Assembly: GCF_902459805.1 (NCBI RefSeq)
Contig: NZ_CABPST010000012.1
Location: 1-64,000 of the forward strand
Length of the DNA stretch: 64,000 nucleotides
Reading direction: 5' to 3'
Source: Pandoraea bronchicola
GTDB lineage: Bacteria > Pseudomonadota > Gammaproteobacteria > Burkholderiales > Burkholderiaceae
Position numbers and translations under genes: made by a program. A model generated the notes under the pieces. It did not search any database and had not been told where the DNA came from. It saw only the letters and a program-made list of their open reading frames with translations. Position 1 is the stretch's first letter. Every line of letters begins with the position of its first letter. Positions 25,040 through 33,818 of the stretch are shown here, in pieces.

Positions 25040-26376
25040 GTGCGCCGAACACGGACAAAAACGACTTGGAGTCCGAGTACGAAGCATTACTCTCATTCAT
25101 GTACCTATCGCCGGTCGGGATTGTCCGCAGCGACAAATCAGGCTTCGTTGACATGATGAACCCTCTCGCCGCGCAGCTGCTCATGCCTCTGGTAAGAGGC
25201 GGGAATATCGAGAATATTTTCGACAGCCTTGCGTCGGTCGCCCCAGAGCTGCGCAATCTGGTGGCCAGTTTCGAGGCGGCGCGAGGACCTGTGTGTGAAA
25301 ACCATCGGGTTTTCGTGACGCCGGCCAAGGATGACGCAGTCGTTCTGTCATGTTCCATCATCAAGGTGAGTACGGATGTGCTGATGATGGTGTTGACGGA
25401 CATCTCACGGCAGGTCGCCGCTGAACGTCGAGCTCGGCGGACCGAGTCATGGCTTGCCGGAATCTATACCGGCGTCAACGATTTTGCGTTTTTTACGCTC
25501 GATGCTCAAGGCTGCGTCGATAGCTGGAATCCATCTGTTGAGCGCTTGACGGGGTTTCGTGAGGCGGAAGTTATCGGGCATATGTTGTCGCGCTTCTATG
25601 CCAACGATGAGATTGTTTTGCACCGTTCACCTGAGCACATCGCGCTGACGCGCGACGATGGTTGGCACGTTGAGGAGTTCTGGTGCGAGACGAAAACTGG
25701 TCGGCGCTATTGGGGGCAAGTTCTCGTTGCTGTGCTCCGTGAGGAGGACTGTGAGATTTCTGGGTATTCGGTGGTTTTGAGGGACATCACGGAGCGGAAG
25801 GTCCACAGCGACAACCTCGCACGTCTTCTGACGACAGACCATCTTACAGGCGTAACGAACCGTGCTCACTTCTTTGAAATTGCGGAATCTGAGGTTGCAC
25901 GGGCCGGGCGTCACGGCCGGGCATTATCGCTGGTTATGCTCGACGCCGACCACTTTAAGCGGATAAATGATACGGCCGGGCATCAGGCTGGCGACGATGT
26001 TTTGAAGCGGATTGCTGGTGAAGCGAAAGCGCTTTTACGAGGGTCCGACATTGTCGCGAGACTCGGTGGAGAGGAATTCGTTCTGCTGCTGCCGTCCACA
26101 ACTGCAGGTGAAGCGATGGTGGTCGCGGAGCGACTGCGCGTTGCCGTCGAGCAAGCACTTATTGAAACAGCTGTCGGACAATTGAAAGCAACGATTAGTC
26201 TTGGCGTAGCAAGTCTAGGTGATGAAAGCCAGACGCTCCAGGACCTACTAGCTGCCGGTGACCACGCCCTCTATGACGCGAAACAAGCAGGGCGCAATTG
26301 TGTGCGTGGTGCCATTGCGGAACCAGAGGGCGCAGCGCTTTCCGTCAGAGAAGAAGGCAACCCGGTTCCAACTTGA
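25036..26376 (+). CDS. PAS-PAS-GGDEF diguanylate cyclase
   Basis: 446 residues. The first PAS-like region is about residues 20-135 (LSPVGIVRSDKSGFVDMMNP). A second PAS with PAC spans about 143-255 (FFTLDAQGCVDSWNPSVERLTGF to VVLRDITERK). The GGDEF domain follows from DHLTGVTNRAHFF, with active-site GGEEF near residue 344 and an intact RxxD inhibitory site (RGSD, five residues upstream). Predicted to make c-di-GMP with product inhibition. TTG start preceded by GGAGGAAAG and overlapping the PYP-like stop. No membrane segment, so cytosolic. Confidence 0.92.
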   Translation: MSAPNTDKNDLESEYEALLSFMYLSPVGIVRSDKSGFVDMMNPLAAQLLMPLVRGGNIENIFDSLASVAPELRNLVASFEAARGPVCENHRVFVTPAKDDAVVLSCSIIKVSTDVLMMVLTDISRQVAAERRARRTESWLAGIYTGVNDFAFFTLDAQGCVDSWNPSVERLTGFREAEVIGHMLSRFYANDEIVLHRSPEHIALTRDDGWHVEEFWCETKTGRRYWGQVLVAVLREEDCEISGYSVVLRDITERKVHSDNLARLLTTDHLTGVTNRAHFFEIAESEVARAGRHGRALSLVMLDADHFKRINDTAGHQAGDDVLKRIAGEAKALLRGSDIVARLGGEEFVLLLPSTTAGEAMVVAERLRVAVEQALIETAVGQLKATISLGVASLGDESQTLQDLLAAGDHALYDAKQAGRNCVRGAIAEPEGAALSVREEGNPVPT

Positions 26377-26442
26377 CGGGTGCCGGGCCACGGCGCCAGT
26401 AGATGCACTCCCAAACAGAAAATAAAAGCGGCTCATTGACAG

Positions 26443-27234
26443 ATGGTTTCTTTCAAGATTCATAGCCACGACGAGGTGGCTAGTCAATCGAAAAGATGTT
26501 CCGGATGCACGGACACGCCCCCCTTGCCAGTCGAGATAGATTTCGCATTTCAGCCAATTGTCGACGTGAGTGCCAGGGCTGTGTTCGCGTGCGAGGCGCT
26601 CGTGCGTGGCGCGAATGGGGAGTCCGCGCATTCCGTGCTGTCGCAAATCGACGATGCAACGAAATACCGGTTCGACCAGTACTGCCGGCAGGTTGCAATT
26701 GCCAGTGCGGCCGCATTAGGTCTTGACGCGTTTCTGTCCATCAATTTCATGCCTAACGCGGTCTATAGGCCGGAGGTCTGCATAAGGAGCACCCTGGACG
26801 CAGCGCAGGCGAATGGTTTCCCGATTGAGAGGATCATATTCGAGACGGTCGAGGGTGAACATCTGGCTGACCGCACTCACTTGGTTCATATTTTCAGAGC
26901 CTACAAGGAATACGGATTTCTGACTGCAATTGATGATTTTGGGGCTGGTTACTCGGGGCTCGGGCTTCTGGTGGATTTTCAGCCCGACATCATCAAGCTC
27001 GATATGGGACTTCTCCGCGGCATCGACACCGACTCGGTGCGTCAGCGCATCGTGCGAAGTGTCATATCAATGTGTCACGACCTCGGCATCCGTGTGATCG
27101 CGGAAGGCATCGAGACCAAGAGCGAGCGCGACTTCTTTGTTGCGCATGGGGTGAGTCTGATGCAAGGCTACTTTTTCGCGAAACCGGCTTTCAAATCAAT
27201 TCCAACAATCGATGAAATGTCGTATTTCACTTAA
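26443..27234 (+). CDS. Standalone EAL-domain c-di-GMP phosphodiesterase
   Basis: 263 residues. All usual catalytic and metal residues appear present: EALVRG near residue 51, INFMPNAV (Asn), IFETVEGE (Glu), IDDFGAGYSGL near 165, IKLDMGLLRGID (Lys), VIAEGIETKSE and QGYFFAKP. The N-terminus has a CSGC motif but no sensor domain. Predicted to hydrolyse c-di-GMP made by the cyclase 66 bp upstream, the two forming an antagonistic pair with the PYP-like sensor. Start-site ribosome-binding signal is weak. Confidence 0.9.
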   Translation: MVSFKIHSHDEVASQSKRCSGCTDTPPLPVEIDFAFQPIVDVSARAVFACEALVRGANGESAHSVLSQIDDATKYRFDQYCRQVAIASAAALGLDAFLSINFMPNAVYRPEVCIRSTLDAAQANGFPIERIIFETVEGEHLADRTHLVHIFRAYKEYGFLTAIDDFGAGYSGLGLLVDFQPDIIKLDMGLLRGIDTDSVRQRIVRSVISMCHDLGIRVIAEGIETKSERDFFVAHGVSLMQGYFFAKPAFKSIPTIDEMSYFT

Positions 27235-27291
27235 TGCAAAGTCGCCATTCGACTGCTTGAAGGCGACCGTCCCGTTCGTCGGTCATGTTTT

Positions 27292-27626
27292 TCAGCACGA
27301 CGTGTCCGCGCCTCCACATCGGAGTGGCGCCTCAGGCGTCTGATCAGAGAGACTCGAATGGGGCCGCTTCCGCTTGTGCCGGTCGATGTATTCACCCATG
27401 GAGCGACGAGCAGGGGCGACCGAATCATCCGCATTCAGGTAGACATCTTCGGACTTGATGCTGCGCCACACGCGCTCGACGAACACGTTGTCTGGCCAGC
27501 CTCCCTTTCTGTCCATCGACAGCCGCACGCCACGGCCCAGCACTGCCTCGGAGAACTCGCCCACCGCGAACTGGCTGCCACGATCGGTGTTCGCGATGTC
27601 CGGCAGTGTAATGACCCAGCGGGACC
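27292..27626 (-). pseudogene. IS3-family OrfB remnant A
   Basis: C-terminal part of an IS3 OrfB integrase core: NTDRGSQFAVGEFSEAVLGR, GVRLSMDRKGGWPDN, VFVERVWRSIKSEDVYLNAD, and a degraded EYIDRHKRKRPHSSLSDQTP end. The catalytic Asp (TDRGSQF) and Glu region (VFVERVWRS) are visible, but the N-terminal half is missing and the C-terminus is altered. It ends abruptly against remnant B. Confidence 0.8.
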
Positions 27627-27656
27627 TGCACAGGTTAAGCGGCTAACGCGAATGCC

Positions 27657-27870
27657 TCAGCCGGGGCTTTCATCCCACGCGCCTTGTGTGGGCGCAGGTG
27701 GTTGGAAAAAGCGTATGCAGTCGCCTATCACGCGAGCGGCATGCTGGATCGTTCCGAAGCGTTGCCGATGCACGCATTGCTCTTTCAACGTACGGATGAC
27801 GGGCTCAACGATGCCGTTCTGTTGCGGGCAATGCGGTGCGATGAACGCTTAGCGCAATCCGTCCGTACCT
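27657..27870 (-). pseudogene. IS3-family OrfB remnant B
   Basis: A different IS3 OrfB 3' end: FIAPHCPQQNGIVEPVIRTL, KEQCVHRQRFGTIQHAARVIGD, with an in-frame stop just before it and a degenerate C-terminus (FFQPPAPTQGAWDESPG). Its closest relatives end RRPHQALGMKTP; that ending is lost. It is immediately followed by remnant A, so two IS fragments are abutted. Confidence 0.75.
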
Positions 27871-28170
27871 TCATGCGGTTTCGATGACATGCGCCGGATC
27901 GTTCGTCAATCGCGTTCCTGTACCCGCTGGACATTGCTTTCGACGCACCGCTCATTCTCGCACTCGACGAACTGTGCGACCTTCGGCGCTACTGCGACGA
28001 TAGGCAACTGGAGATCGACACACGCTTGCCATTGTCGCGGCCCGCACTGCCAGCAATGCTGTTTCCGAAACGGGCAGCGCCGGTATCACCAAAGCAGACG
28101 TACGACAGGATATCGACCTCATGTGCGGCTGCCGATCGGCTCCCTCTGGGGTGAAGGCGACTCCATCACG
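27871..28170. other. Gap without supported gene
   Basis: 300 bases between the IS3 remnants and the oxidoreductase pseudogene. A plus-strand frame reads LALDELCDLRRYCDDRQLEIDTR and on, which looks protein-like, but it has no start and no recognised family. Probably another decayed fragment. Confidence 0.4.
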
Positions 28171-29150
28171 TCAACTCAACTGGTCAAGCAAGCGGTACCA
28201 GTTCACGGCGGCGGCAAAGTGCAAGCGTTGCAAGCCGTGAAATGGGATCGGCTGATTGGGCGTGACGGGAAAGCGCAGTGCTGCGCGACCGGTAATGTGG
28301 CCGGCCAGTTCGCGCCCCAGTGTCGGCGCAATTGCGATACCGCGACCGTTGTAGCCGAGCGCCACGGTCAGCCCGGGCGACGGCGCGTGAACGTGCGGCA
28401 TCGCATCCGGGGTACCGGCCACCCGCCCCGCCCAACGATACTCGATAGGAACCCCCTCCGTCTGCGGGAACAGCCGGATCAGCGCGCGCTAAGTGCTCCC
28501 ATGCGTTTACAGTGCCGGGATCGGAGAACGAACCACGGCCACCGAGCAGCAAACGACCTGCTGCATTCTTGCGAAAGTAGAGCAGCAACCGGCGTGCGTC
28601 GGAAGCGACTTCGCCGCCAAGCAGGTCGGTCGCCGCGACGCTATCGGGCAGCGGCGTCGTGGCAACGATGAAGCTGTTGGCACCGATCAGGGTACGTCGC
28701 AGGTTGGGCCACAGATCGCCCGTATAGCCGTTGGTTGCGATCAACAAACGTGCCGCGGACCGTATGGCCCGAGGCGGCGGTGACCTGCCAGCCCCCGCAG
28801 CCTGCCGCAATCCTACGACGGGGGTATTGCCGTGTATCGCTGCACCCTGCCCGGTTGCCGCACGGACCAGACCTCGCAGGTAGCTTAACGGATGCAGGTA
28901 CCGGCACGCCGGTCGATCCAGCCTCCCTAGTAAATCGCGCAGCCAATGCGCGCGGTCACCTCGTCGCGGTCGAGCATTTCGACGGGCGCCCCGCGTGCGC
29001 GCCATTGTGCCACGCGCAAACGCTGGGCCGCCAGCATCAGCTCCGAATGCGCCGGCGCTGAAGGCATGTACCCACTAGCACGCAGGAACTCGAGGCGCAT
29101 CTCAGCCTCGCACCTCGAACGCCTGAACGGGGTTGCAGAACTAGCGGGAA
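28171..29150 (-). pseudogene. FAD-dependent amino-acid/amine oxidoreductase (DadA-like), decayed
   Basis: Three frame-separated pieces on the minus strand together resemble a D-amino-acid dehydrogenase/glycine-oxidase-like enzyme. Near 29130-28927: AEMRLEFLRASGYMPSAPAH to VTARIGCAIY then a stop. About 28920-28480: RYLHPLSYLRGLVRAATGQG through LLIATNGYTGDLWPNLR to LLLGGRGSFSDPGT. About 28480-28171: VPIEYRWAGRVAGTPDAMPHVHA then VALGYNGRGIAIAPTLGREL. The N-terminal FAD-binding GxGxxG is missing. At least one stop and one frameshift, so inactive. Confidence 0.75.
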
Positions 29151-29428
29151 CGCGATCAAGAAAACAGCGTGACCTCTCCACCACGATGAAAAAAGACCCA
29201 TCACGATGGATGGGCCACAAATCCGTGGAGCGGGGGGCACAACATTGCGCCACGGTCATGCCAGTCTATGTGTAGTAGCTAGCCGAGAAATTATGGAATA
29301 CCCGGCCAGACCATACGTGCGTTTGAAAAAGTGATGGGTTAAGCGACTCAGAAGGGGACAGGAATCCCGGAAAATTCCGCCCCCGTTGCATGTGACGCGA
29401 GAGGGGTAAGGTCACCCAAGGAGAACGT
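29151..29428. other. Gap without supported gene
   Basis: 278 bases of decayed DNA between the oxidoreductase pseudogene and the IS256 fragment. No open frame with a recognisable product. The last part precedes the IS256 fragment and may be its terminal region. Confidence 0.45.
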
Positions 29429-29545
29429 ATGCCTCGCAAACCGAAAGCTCAGCAGGTAGATCTTCCGGCGATTCCGTCCGAGCGGCTTGAGCAGTTCGTC
29501 ACACATCGCGACAGGAGCACAGATTCAGATTCGCCGGTGATCTGA
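29429..29545 (+). pseudogene. IS256-family transposase N-terminal remnant
   Basis: A GGAGAACGT site and ATG open MPRKPKAQQVDLPAIPSERL EQFVT, the characteristic start of IS256 (Mutator-type) transposases in this bacterial group. The frame diverges after about 25 residues and stops at 29545. The remaining roughly 380 codons are absent. Confidence 0.65.
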
Positions 29546-29625
29546 CACCGGCACTGACCGATTTTCTCTGCGACAGGCTGTCTTTCAAAAACAGCCCGTC
29601 AAATTCCAGTCGTCAATCGCAGGAA

Positions 29626-29934
29626 TTAAGCACCCGCGAAGATCGATTTATTCATTTCACCCGAAACGCGCGCTTGCGACAAACCAGACTTCACTGCAGC
29701 ACGGCTCATATGCGAGGCCGTAGCGGCCAGCGACGGGTAGGTTTGATCGTTCAAGGTCAGTTGACCGGCGGCACCGGCTTGCGCCAGTTCGGCCTTGACT
29801 TGGGCTTGGCACAGGCTTTGGCCTTGCGTAACAATTTCGGGGTAGTTATTGCCGTTTTCAACAGCAAACGAAGCAGTGGCACCCAGCGAAAGGGTCACAG
29901 CAACTAGGGCGATGGCGATGTTCGAGCGGGTCAT
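29626..29934 (-). CDS. Small periplasmic protein, possibly DUF4148-like
   Basis: 102 residues with a clear Sec signal peptide (MTRSNIAIALVAVTLSLGAT, cleavage near ASFA-VE). The mature part, SLCQAQVKAELAQAGAAGQLTLNDQTYP, recalls the small periplasmic DUF4148-like proteins common in Burkholderiales, but I am not certain. AGGAGAAAC precedes ATG 29934. An isolated gene in a remnant-rich region. Confidence 0.7.
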   Translation of the reverse strand: MTRSNIAIALVAVTLSLGATASFAVENGNNYPEIVTQGQSLCQAQVKAELAQAGAAGQLTLNDQTYPSLAATASHMSRAAVKSGLSQARVSGEMNKSIFAGA

Positions 29935-30091
29935 AATGTTTCTCCTGTCAGTTTTGTTAGTGGCGATGTATTTGTTTTTTATTGCACCACCCACAACTGC
30001 AGTCTATTGCCATACACAAATGCAATAAATTAGACTTTTTTCAATTCATCGTTTCTTATATTGATCCCAATCGAGGTAAAAATGAAAGCCT

Positions 30092-30259
30092 AACGGGCGC
30101 AAGCTGGCGCAGTACGAGGACAGTGCGGCCCACATGCTCTTGGCCGCAGGCCGACCGATCTACTATCACCACGCGATGTATGGGATCTTGTACGGGAGTG
30201 GCCCGACGGGCGCATTATCGTGCTTTAGCAGCTTGCAGCAGAGTTATCGGGAGTACTGA
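30092..30259 (+). pseudogene. Start-less coding remnant
   Basis: An in-frame stretch of 55 codons and a stop, reading NGRKLAQYEDSAAHMLLAAG then RPIYYHHAMYGILYGSGPTG and CFSSLQQSYREY. It looks like genuine protein but has no start codon or ribosome-binding site and is preceded by an in-frame stop. Family not recognised. Confidence 0.35.
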
Positions 30260-30368
30260 CCTGACTCGCTTTGACGCAGTGCCCTATCCATGTGGCAACT
30301 TGATTTTTGGAGAGCCTTTGATGACCCGATGTCTCCCCCGATTCAGTTTCCGGCCTGTCTTATTGTTT

Positions 30369-30671
30369 GATGCGGCCGCTGCCAGCCGCGCCGCGCCGTT
30401 GCCTCGTGCTGTTGCATGGTGTTGGGAGTAATACACATCGATGGCTGGCTTAGCGCACGGTGTCGACGCCGATACTCTGGTGGTACTGGCGCGCGGCCCG
30501 TTGACGTTGGGGCAGCAACAATTCGCTTGGTTTCAGGTGACTTTTACTTCGACTAGGCCACGCATTGTGCCCGAGCAGGCCGAGCACACCAACGCGACAC
30601 CGTTCCCCGTCGAATTGCAGGTGCCTGCCGTCGACAAGACGCCGGTGCTCGCGAAGAACAGATTCTCGTGA
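30369..30671 (+). pseudogene. Alpha/beta-hydrolase (esterase) N-terminal remnant
   Basis: MRPLPAAPRRCLVLLHGVGSNTH carries the HG oxyanion motif of alpha/beta hydrolases. After a frameshift near 30430 the sequence continues AGLAHGVDADTLVVLARGPL TLGQQQFAWFQVTFTS, as in small esterase/phospholipase-like proteins. Sequence quality fades after RIVPEQAEH. The nucleophile Ser and the rest of the fold are absent. Confidence 0.55.
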
Positions 30672-30841
30672 TCGTGAGCGCGCCCCCATTTGTCACACAC
30701 GAACTGCGCCGGGTCATCGCCCATTCCTATGCTGAGGGCAGCAATCTAGATTATTTCAAACACATATCACTTCATTGAGCCTGCCAGCGTGTGCCGGCTC
30801 CCTTCGTGCAATCCCGCTCGAAGGCTGTCTCTGGAGGATAT

Positions 30842-31447
30842 GTGACCCCGAACTTTCTCTACCCAACACTGTTTGTCTGTGTCGCAATGGTGTGCCTTGC
30901 CGCCTGGCTTATCGCTTCGCGCGTGCACAGACACTACAGTCCCCGTCAAGCCGAAATGACGGCGCAAATGCCGGTGGCCGAAGTCACGGACAACGAAATC
31001 ACGGACGTCGACGCGCGCTATTACACGTATTCGGCCAGTCACAGGGAATGGAGCGACAGCGGCAGTAGTGCTGAAGCTCCTGCATTTCCGGAGGCACCGG
31101 AAACGCCCTCGGTCCCAGAGCATCGGCTATGCCCTCGGTGCGGATCCGAGCATGTTGAAAAGCGCAATCAGGCTCGCAAAGCAGGGAGCACCATTGGCGC
31201 GGTCGCTGGTGCGACGAGCGGTGTCGCCATGACGCTCTCGGGCGCAGAGGTCGGCGCGACGGTTGGGTTGATCGCTGGGCCTATCGGTGCTGTATTCGGC
31301 GGTCTTGCCGGCGCGATTCTCGCGGGACTCGCCGCCAGCACCGCCGGTTGTGCGGCAGGTGCGGCAATGGGCGAGCTCATCGACGAAAACGTCCTCGACA
31401 ACCATCGTTGTGTGGCCTGCGGGCACATGTTCAACGCTTCGGTTTGA
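30842..31447 (+). CDS. Zinc-ribbon, glycine-zipper membrane protein
   Basis: 201 residues. The N-terminal membrane segment is LYPTLFVCVAMVCLAAWLIA. An acidic, Pro-rich linker follows, then a split zinc ribbon: CPRCGSEHVEKR about residues 113-124 and CVACGHMF at the C-terminus. Between its halves is a Gly/Ala-rich membrane hairpin (GAVAGATSGVAMTL, AGPIGAVFGGLAGAILAGLAA). GTG 30842 has GGAGG upstream; an earlier start lacks one. Function unknown. Confidence 0.7.
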   Translation: MTPNFLYPTLFVCVAMVCLAAWLIASRVHRHYSPRQAEMTAQMPVAEVTDNEITDVDARYYTYSASHREWSDSGSSAEAPAFPEAPETPSVPEHRLCPRCGSEHVEKRNQARKAGSTIGAVAGATSGVAMTLSGAEVGATVGLIAGPIGAVFGGLAGAILAGLAASTAGCAAGAAMGELIDENVLDNHRCVACGHMFNASV

Positions 31448-31457
31448 GGGAGCGACG

Positions 31458-31592
31458 ATGATCCAACCGTCCCCGCTCGAATATCTGATGGCGTTCGCCA
31501 TCGCCTTCTTTGCCGGAGCGCTCTGGTCCGCGCTTCTGCGCCGCTTCTCGCAACGAACCGCGGGTATTGAAATGATCTATCCGGTGAGCTAA
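31458..31592 (+). CDS. Small single-span membrane protein
   Basis: 44 residues, too short for many ORF callers. One hydrophobic segment (LEYLMAFAIAFFAGALWSAL) is followed by basic RRFSQR. The start is ten bases after the preceding stop with GGGAG just upstream, so it is probably co-translated with the zinc-ribbon membrane protein. No family recognised. Confidence 0.55.
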   Translation: MIQPSPLEYLMAFAIAFFAGALWSALLRRFSQRTAGIEMIYPVS

Positions 31593-31739
31593 TGCTCGCA
31601 CCGGCGGCTCCAGCCCCGTTCCCTGTCTGTTCGCGCCCGTGCGGCGCCCATCTTCCCCTTTCCGTACCGTCATAACGCCCGGCCTACGCCGGGCCTTATG
31701 CCGCTTATCTGCCTTTGTTTATCCCTAACAGGAGAATCC

Positions 31740-32708
31740 ATGCATCTTGTTCAATCCATGGCCTACGTCGGCGCCACACCCTGGCACGGCCTCGGCAGCC
31801 GACTCGCCCCGAAACAACCGCTCGACGTCTGGGCCAAAGCCGCCGGCATGGACTGGCGCATTGAAGAAGCTGAAGTACGCTTCGTCGCTGCTGACAACCG
31901 TGATCTTGGCTCGATCCACGCGTTTCCCGATCAGAAAGTTCTCTACCGCTCCGACACCAAAGCACCGCTGTCCGTGGTGTCTGCTCGATACCAAGTCGTG
32001 CAACCCTCCGAGATCCTGGACTTTTACAAGGACCTGACGGAAGTCGGTGGGTTCGAACTCGAAACGGCGGGTGTGCTCAAGGAAGGGCGCAAGCTGTGGG
32101 CACTCGCCCGCACGGGCCAAAGCGGCACACTCAAAGGCCGAGACGAAATCAACGGCTATTTGCTGCTCGCCACTGCCTGCGACGGCACACTCGCGACCAC
32201 GGCCCAGTTCACTTCAGTTCGCGTGGTGTGCAATAACACGCTGGCGATCGCGCTGGATAACAACGTTGGCGCCGTCAAAGTCCCGCACCGCTCGCAGTTC
32301 GACGCGCAGGCTGTCAAGCGTCAACTCGGCATTGCGGTGTCGTCTTGGGATGCGTTCATGGTCCGCACCAAGGCGTTGGCGGAGCGCAAAGTCTCTGACA
32401 CCGCTGCGGAGGCTTTCTTCCGGCGTGTGCTGACCTATTCGACGACCACTGCGTCAGATCGAGACGCCATTGCCGTCAACGAGCGTGCCGTCAAGGCGGT
32501 CGGGCAGTTGTATGCCGGTCGCGGCAAGGGGGCGACTCTGGCCTCATCGGCCGGCACCGCATGGGGACTGGTGAATGCCGTCACCGAACACGTCGATCAC
32601 CATCGGCGTGCGCGCAGCGACGATCACCGACGCGACGCCGCCTGGTTCGGTGCAGGCGCCACACTGAAGCAAAAAGCCTGGGACGAAGCGATGAAGCTGG
32701 TTGCCTGA
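31740..32708 (+). CDS. DUF932 phage/plasmid-type protein
   Basis: 322 residues. MAYVGATPWHGLGSRL and TQFTSVRVVCNNTLAIALDN are characteristic of DUF932/phage-plasmid TIGR03299-like proteins found on mobile elements. Function is unknown, but members commonly lie next to recombination genes, as here. AGGAG precedes ATG 31740, a better start than the upstream in-frame ATG at 31698. First gene of the DUF932-YqaJ-Cys-rich set. Confidence 0.88.
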   Translation: MHLVQSMAYVGATPWHGLGSRLAPKQPLDVWAKAAGMDWRIEEAEVRFVAADNRDLGSIHAFPDQKVLYRSDTKAPLSVVSARYQVVQPSEILDFYKDLTEVGGFELETAGVLKEGRKLWALARTGQSGTLKGRDEINGYLLLATACDGTLATTAQFTSVRVVCNNTLAIALDNNVGAVKVPHRSQFDAQAVKRQLGIAVSSWDAFMVRTKALAERKVSDTAAEAFFRRVLTYSTTTASDRDAIAVNERAVKAVGQLYAGRGKGATLASSAGTAWGLVNAVTEHVDHHRRARSDDHRRDAAWFGAGATLKQKAWDEAMKLVA

Positions 32709-32730
32709 ATCCTTGTTCACCACACTCGAC

Positions 32731-32765
32731 GGCCCGGCCGGGATCTTCCCCGCCGGGCCTTTCTT
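32731..32765 (+). terminator. Hairpin terminator after DUF932 gene
   Basis: GGCCCGGC (32731-32738) pairs with GCCGGGCC (32752-32759), followed by TTTCTT. It lies 23 bp past the DUF932 stop and 17 bp before the next start, so it may act as an attenuator within the module. Confidence 0.6.
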
Positions 32766-32781
32766 ATATTAGGAGGTTGCC

Positions 32782-33777
32782 ATGCCACACCCCGAACCGG
32801 TCAGACGTGACCGACATCGCGCCGCCCTTCGGCTGGTCGATACCGTATCCCTGTCCCGCGAGGACTGGCTATCGGTGAGAAGAACCGGGATCGGCGGATC
32901 TGACGCCGCTGCCGCCGTGGGGTTGAGTCCCTACATGAGCCCGCTGGAGTTGTGGATGATCAAGACGGGCCGAGATGCGGACCTGCCTAAACCCGATCCC
33001 GATGACACCACCGATCCCGTGTACTGGGGCACGCTGCTTGAACCGGTCGTCGCGGCGTCCTATACGAAGCAAACCGGGCACCGGGTACGGCGAATCAACG
33101 CGGTGCTTCGGCACTCAACCATCCCTTGGATGATCGCCAATATCGACCGTGAGGTCGTGGGCGCTCCGGACGTGTCGATTCTCGAATGCAAAACAGCGGG
33201 CGAGTTCGGTGCACGACTCTGGCGCGACGGGGTTCCGGAATATGTACAGATCCAGGTTCAACACCAACTCGCAGTCACAGACAAGCACGCCGCTGACGTG
33301 GCGGTACTGCTATGCGGTCAAGCACTCGAAGTGCATCGGATTGTTCGCGATGACGCGCTGATTTCCCGACTGATCGAACTCGAAGCGGCGTTCTGGCATT
33401 ACGTGAAGACCGATACGCCACCACCCGCCGACGGCTCGGCCTCGGCAGATCGGGCGTTGCGCTGCCTCTATCCGGGAGCCGGCGGTACGGTCGATTTCAC
33501 CGACGACCGGGCATTGTCCGCGACGTTCGCCGATCTCGTCTCGGTACGCACCGAGATCGAATCTCGCCAGGCAGTGGAGGCGCAGTTGAAACAGACGCTC
33601 GCGCAAGCGATGGGTGAAGCCGACCGGGCGCAGTTCGAGACCGGTTCCGTTTCCTACAAGCGCAGCAAGGACGGCACCGGCATTGACCTCAAGCGGCTGC
33701 TAGTCGATCAGCCCGAACTCGCTATCCAGTATGCCATCACGAAGCCCGGTTCTCGCCGGTTCCTTGTGCAGGTCTAG
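32782..33777 (+). CDS. YqaJ-family viral recombinase/exonuclease
   Basis: 331 residues. YqaJ/lambda-exonuclease-type nuclease motifs: RRTGIGGSDAAAAVGLSPY, YWGTLLEPVVAASY (catalytic Glu), then GAPDVSILECKTA with Asp and Glu-x-Lys. The C-terminal region, about residues 240-331, is helical. Likely a 5'-3' exonuclease for single-strand-annealing recombination on the element. AGGAGG directly upstream of ATG 32782. A partner annealing protein was not recognised. Confidence 0.88.
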   Translation: MPHPEPVRRDRHRAALRLVDTVSLSREDWLSVRRTGIGGSDAAAAVGLSPYMSPLELWMIKTGRDADLPKPDPDDTTDPVYWGTLLEPVVAASYTKQTGHRVRRINAVLRHSTIPWMIANIDREVVGAPDVSILECKTAGEFGARLWRDGVPEYVQIQVQHQLAVTDKHAADVAVLLCGQALEVHRIVRDDALISRLIELEAAFWHYVKTDTPPPADGSASADRALRCLYPGAGGTVDFTDDRALSATFADLVSVRTEIESRQAVEAQLKQTLAQAMGEADRAQFETGSVSYKRSKDGTGIDLKRLLVDQPELAIQYAITKPGSRRFLVQV

Positions 33778-33818
33778 ATCTTCACTACCTTCCCCTTCGC
33801 ATCAACAAGGAGTCCCTT

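Noticed and set aside
30770-30805. Second copy of the tRNA-Thr 3' end near GTGTGCCGGCTCCC
   Set aside because: Only about ten bases match by eye, too few for an attachment core.
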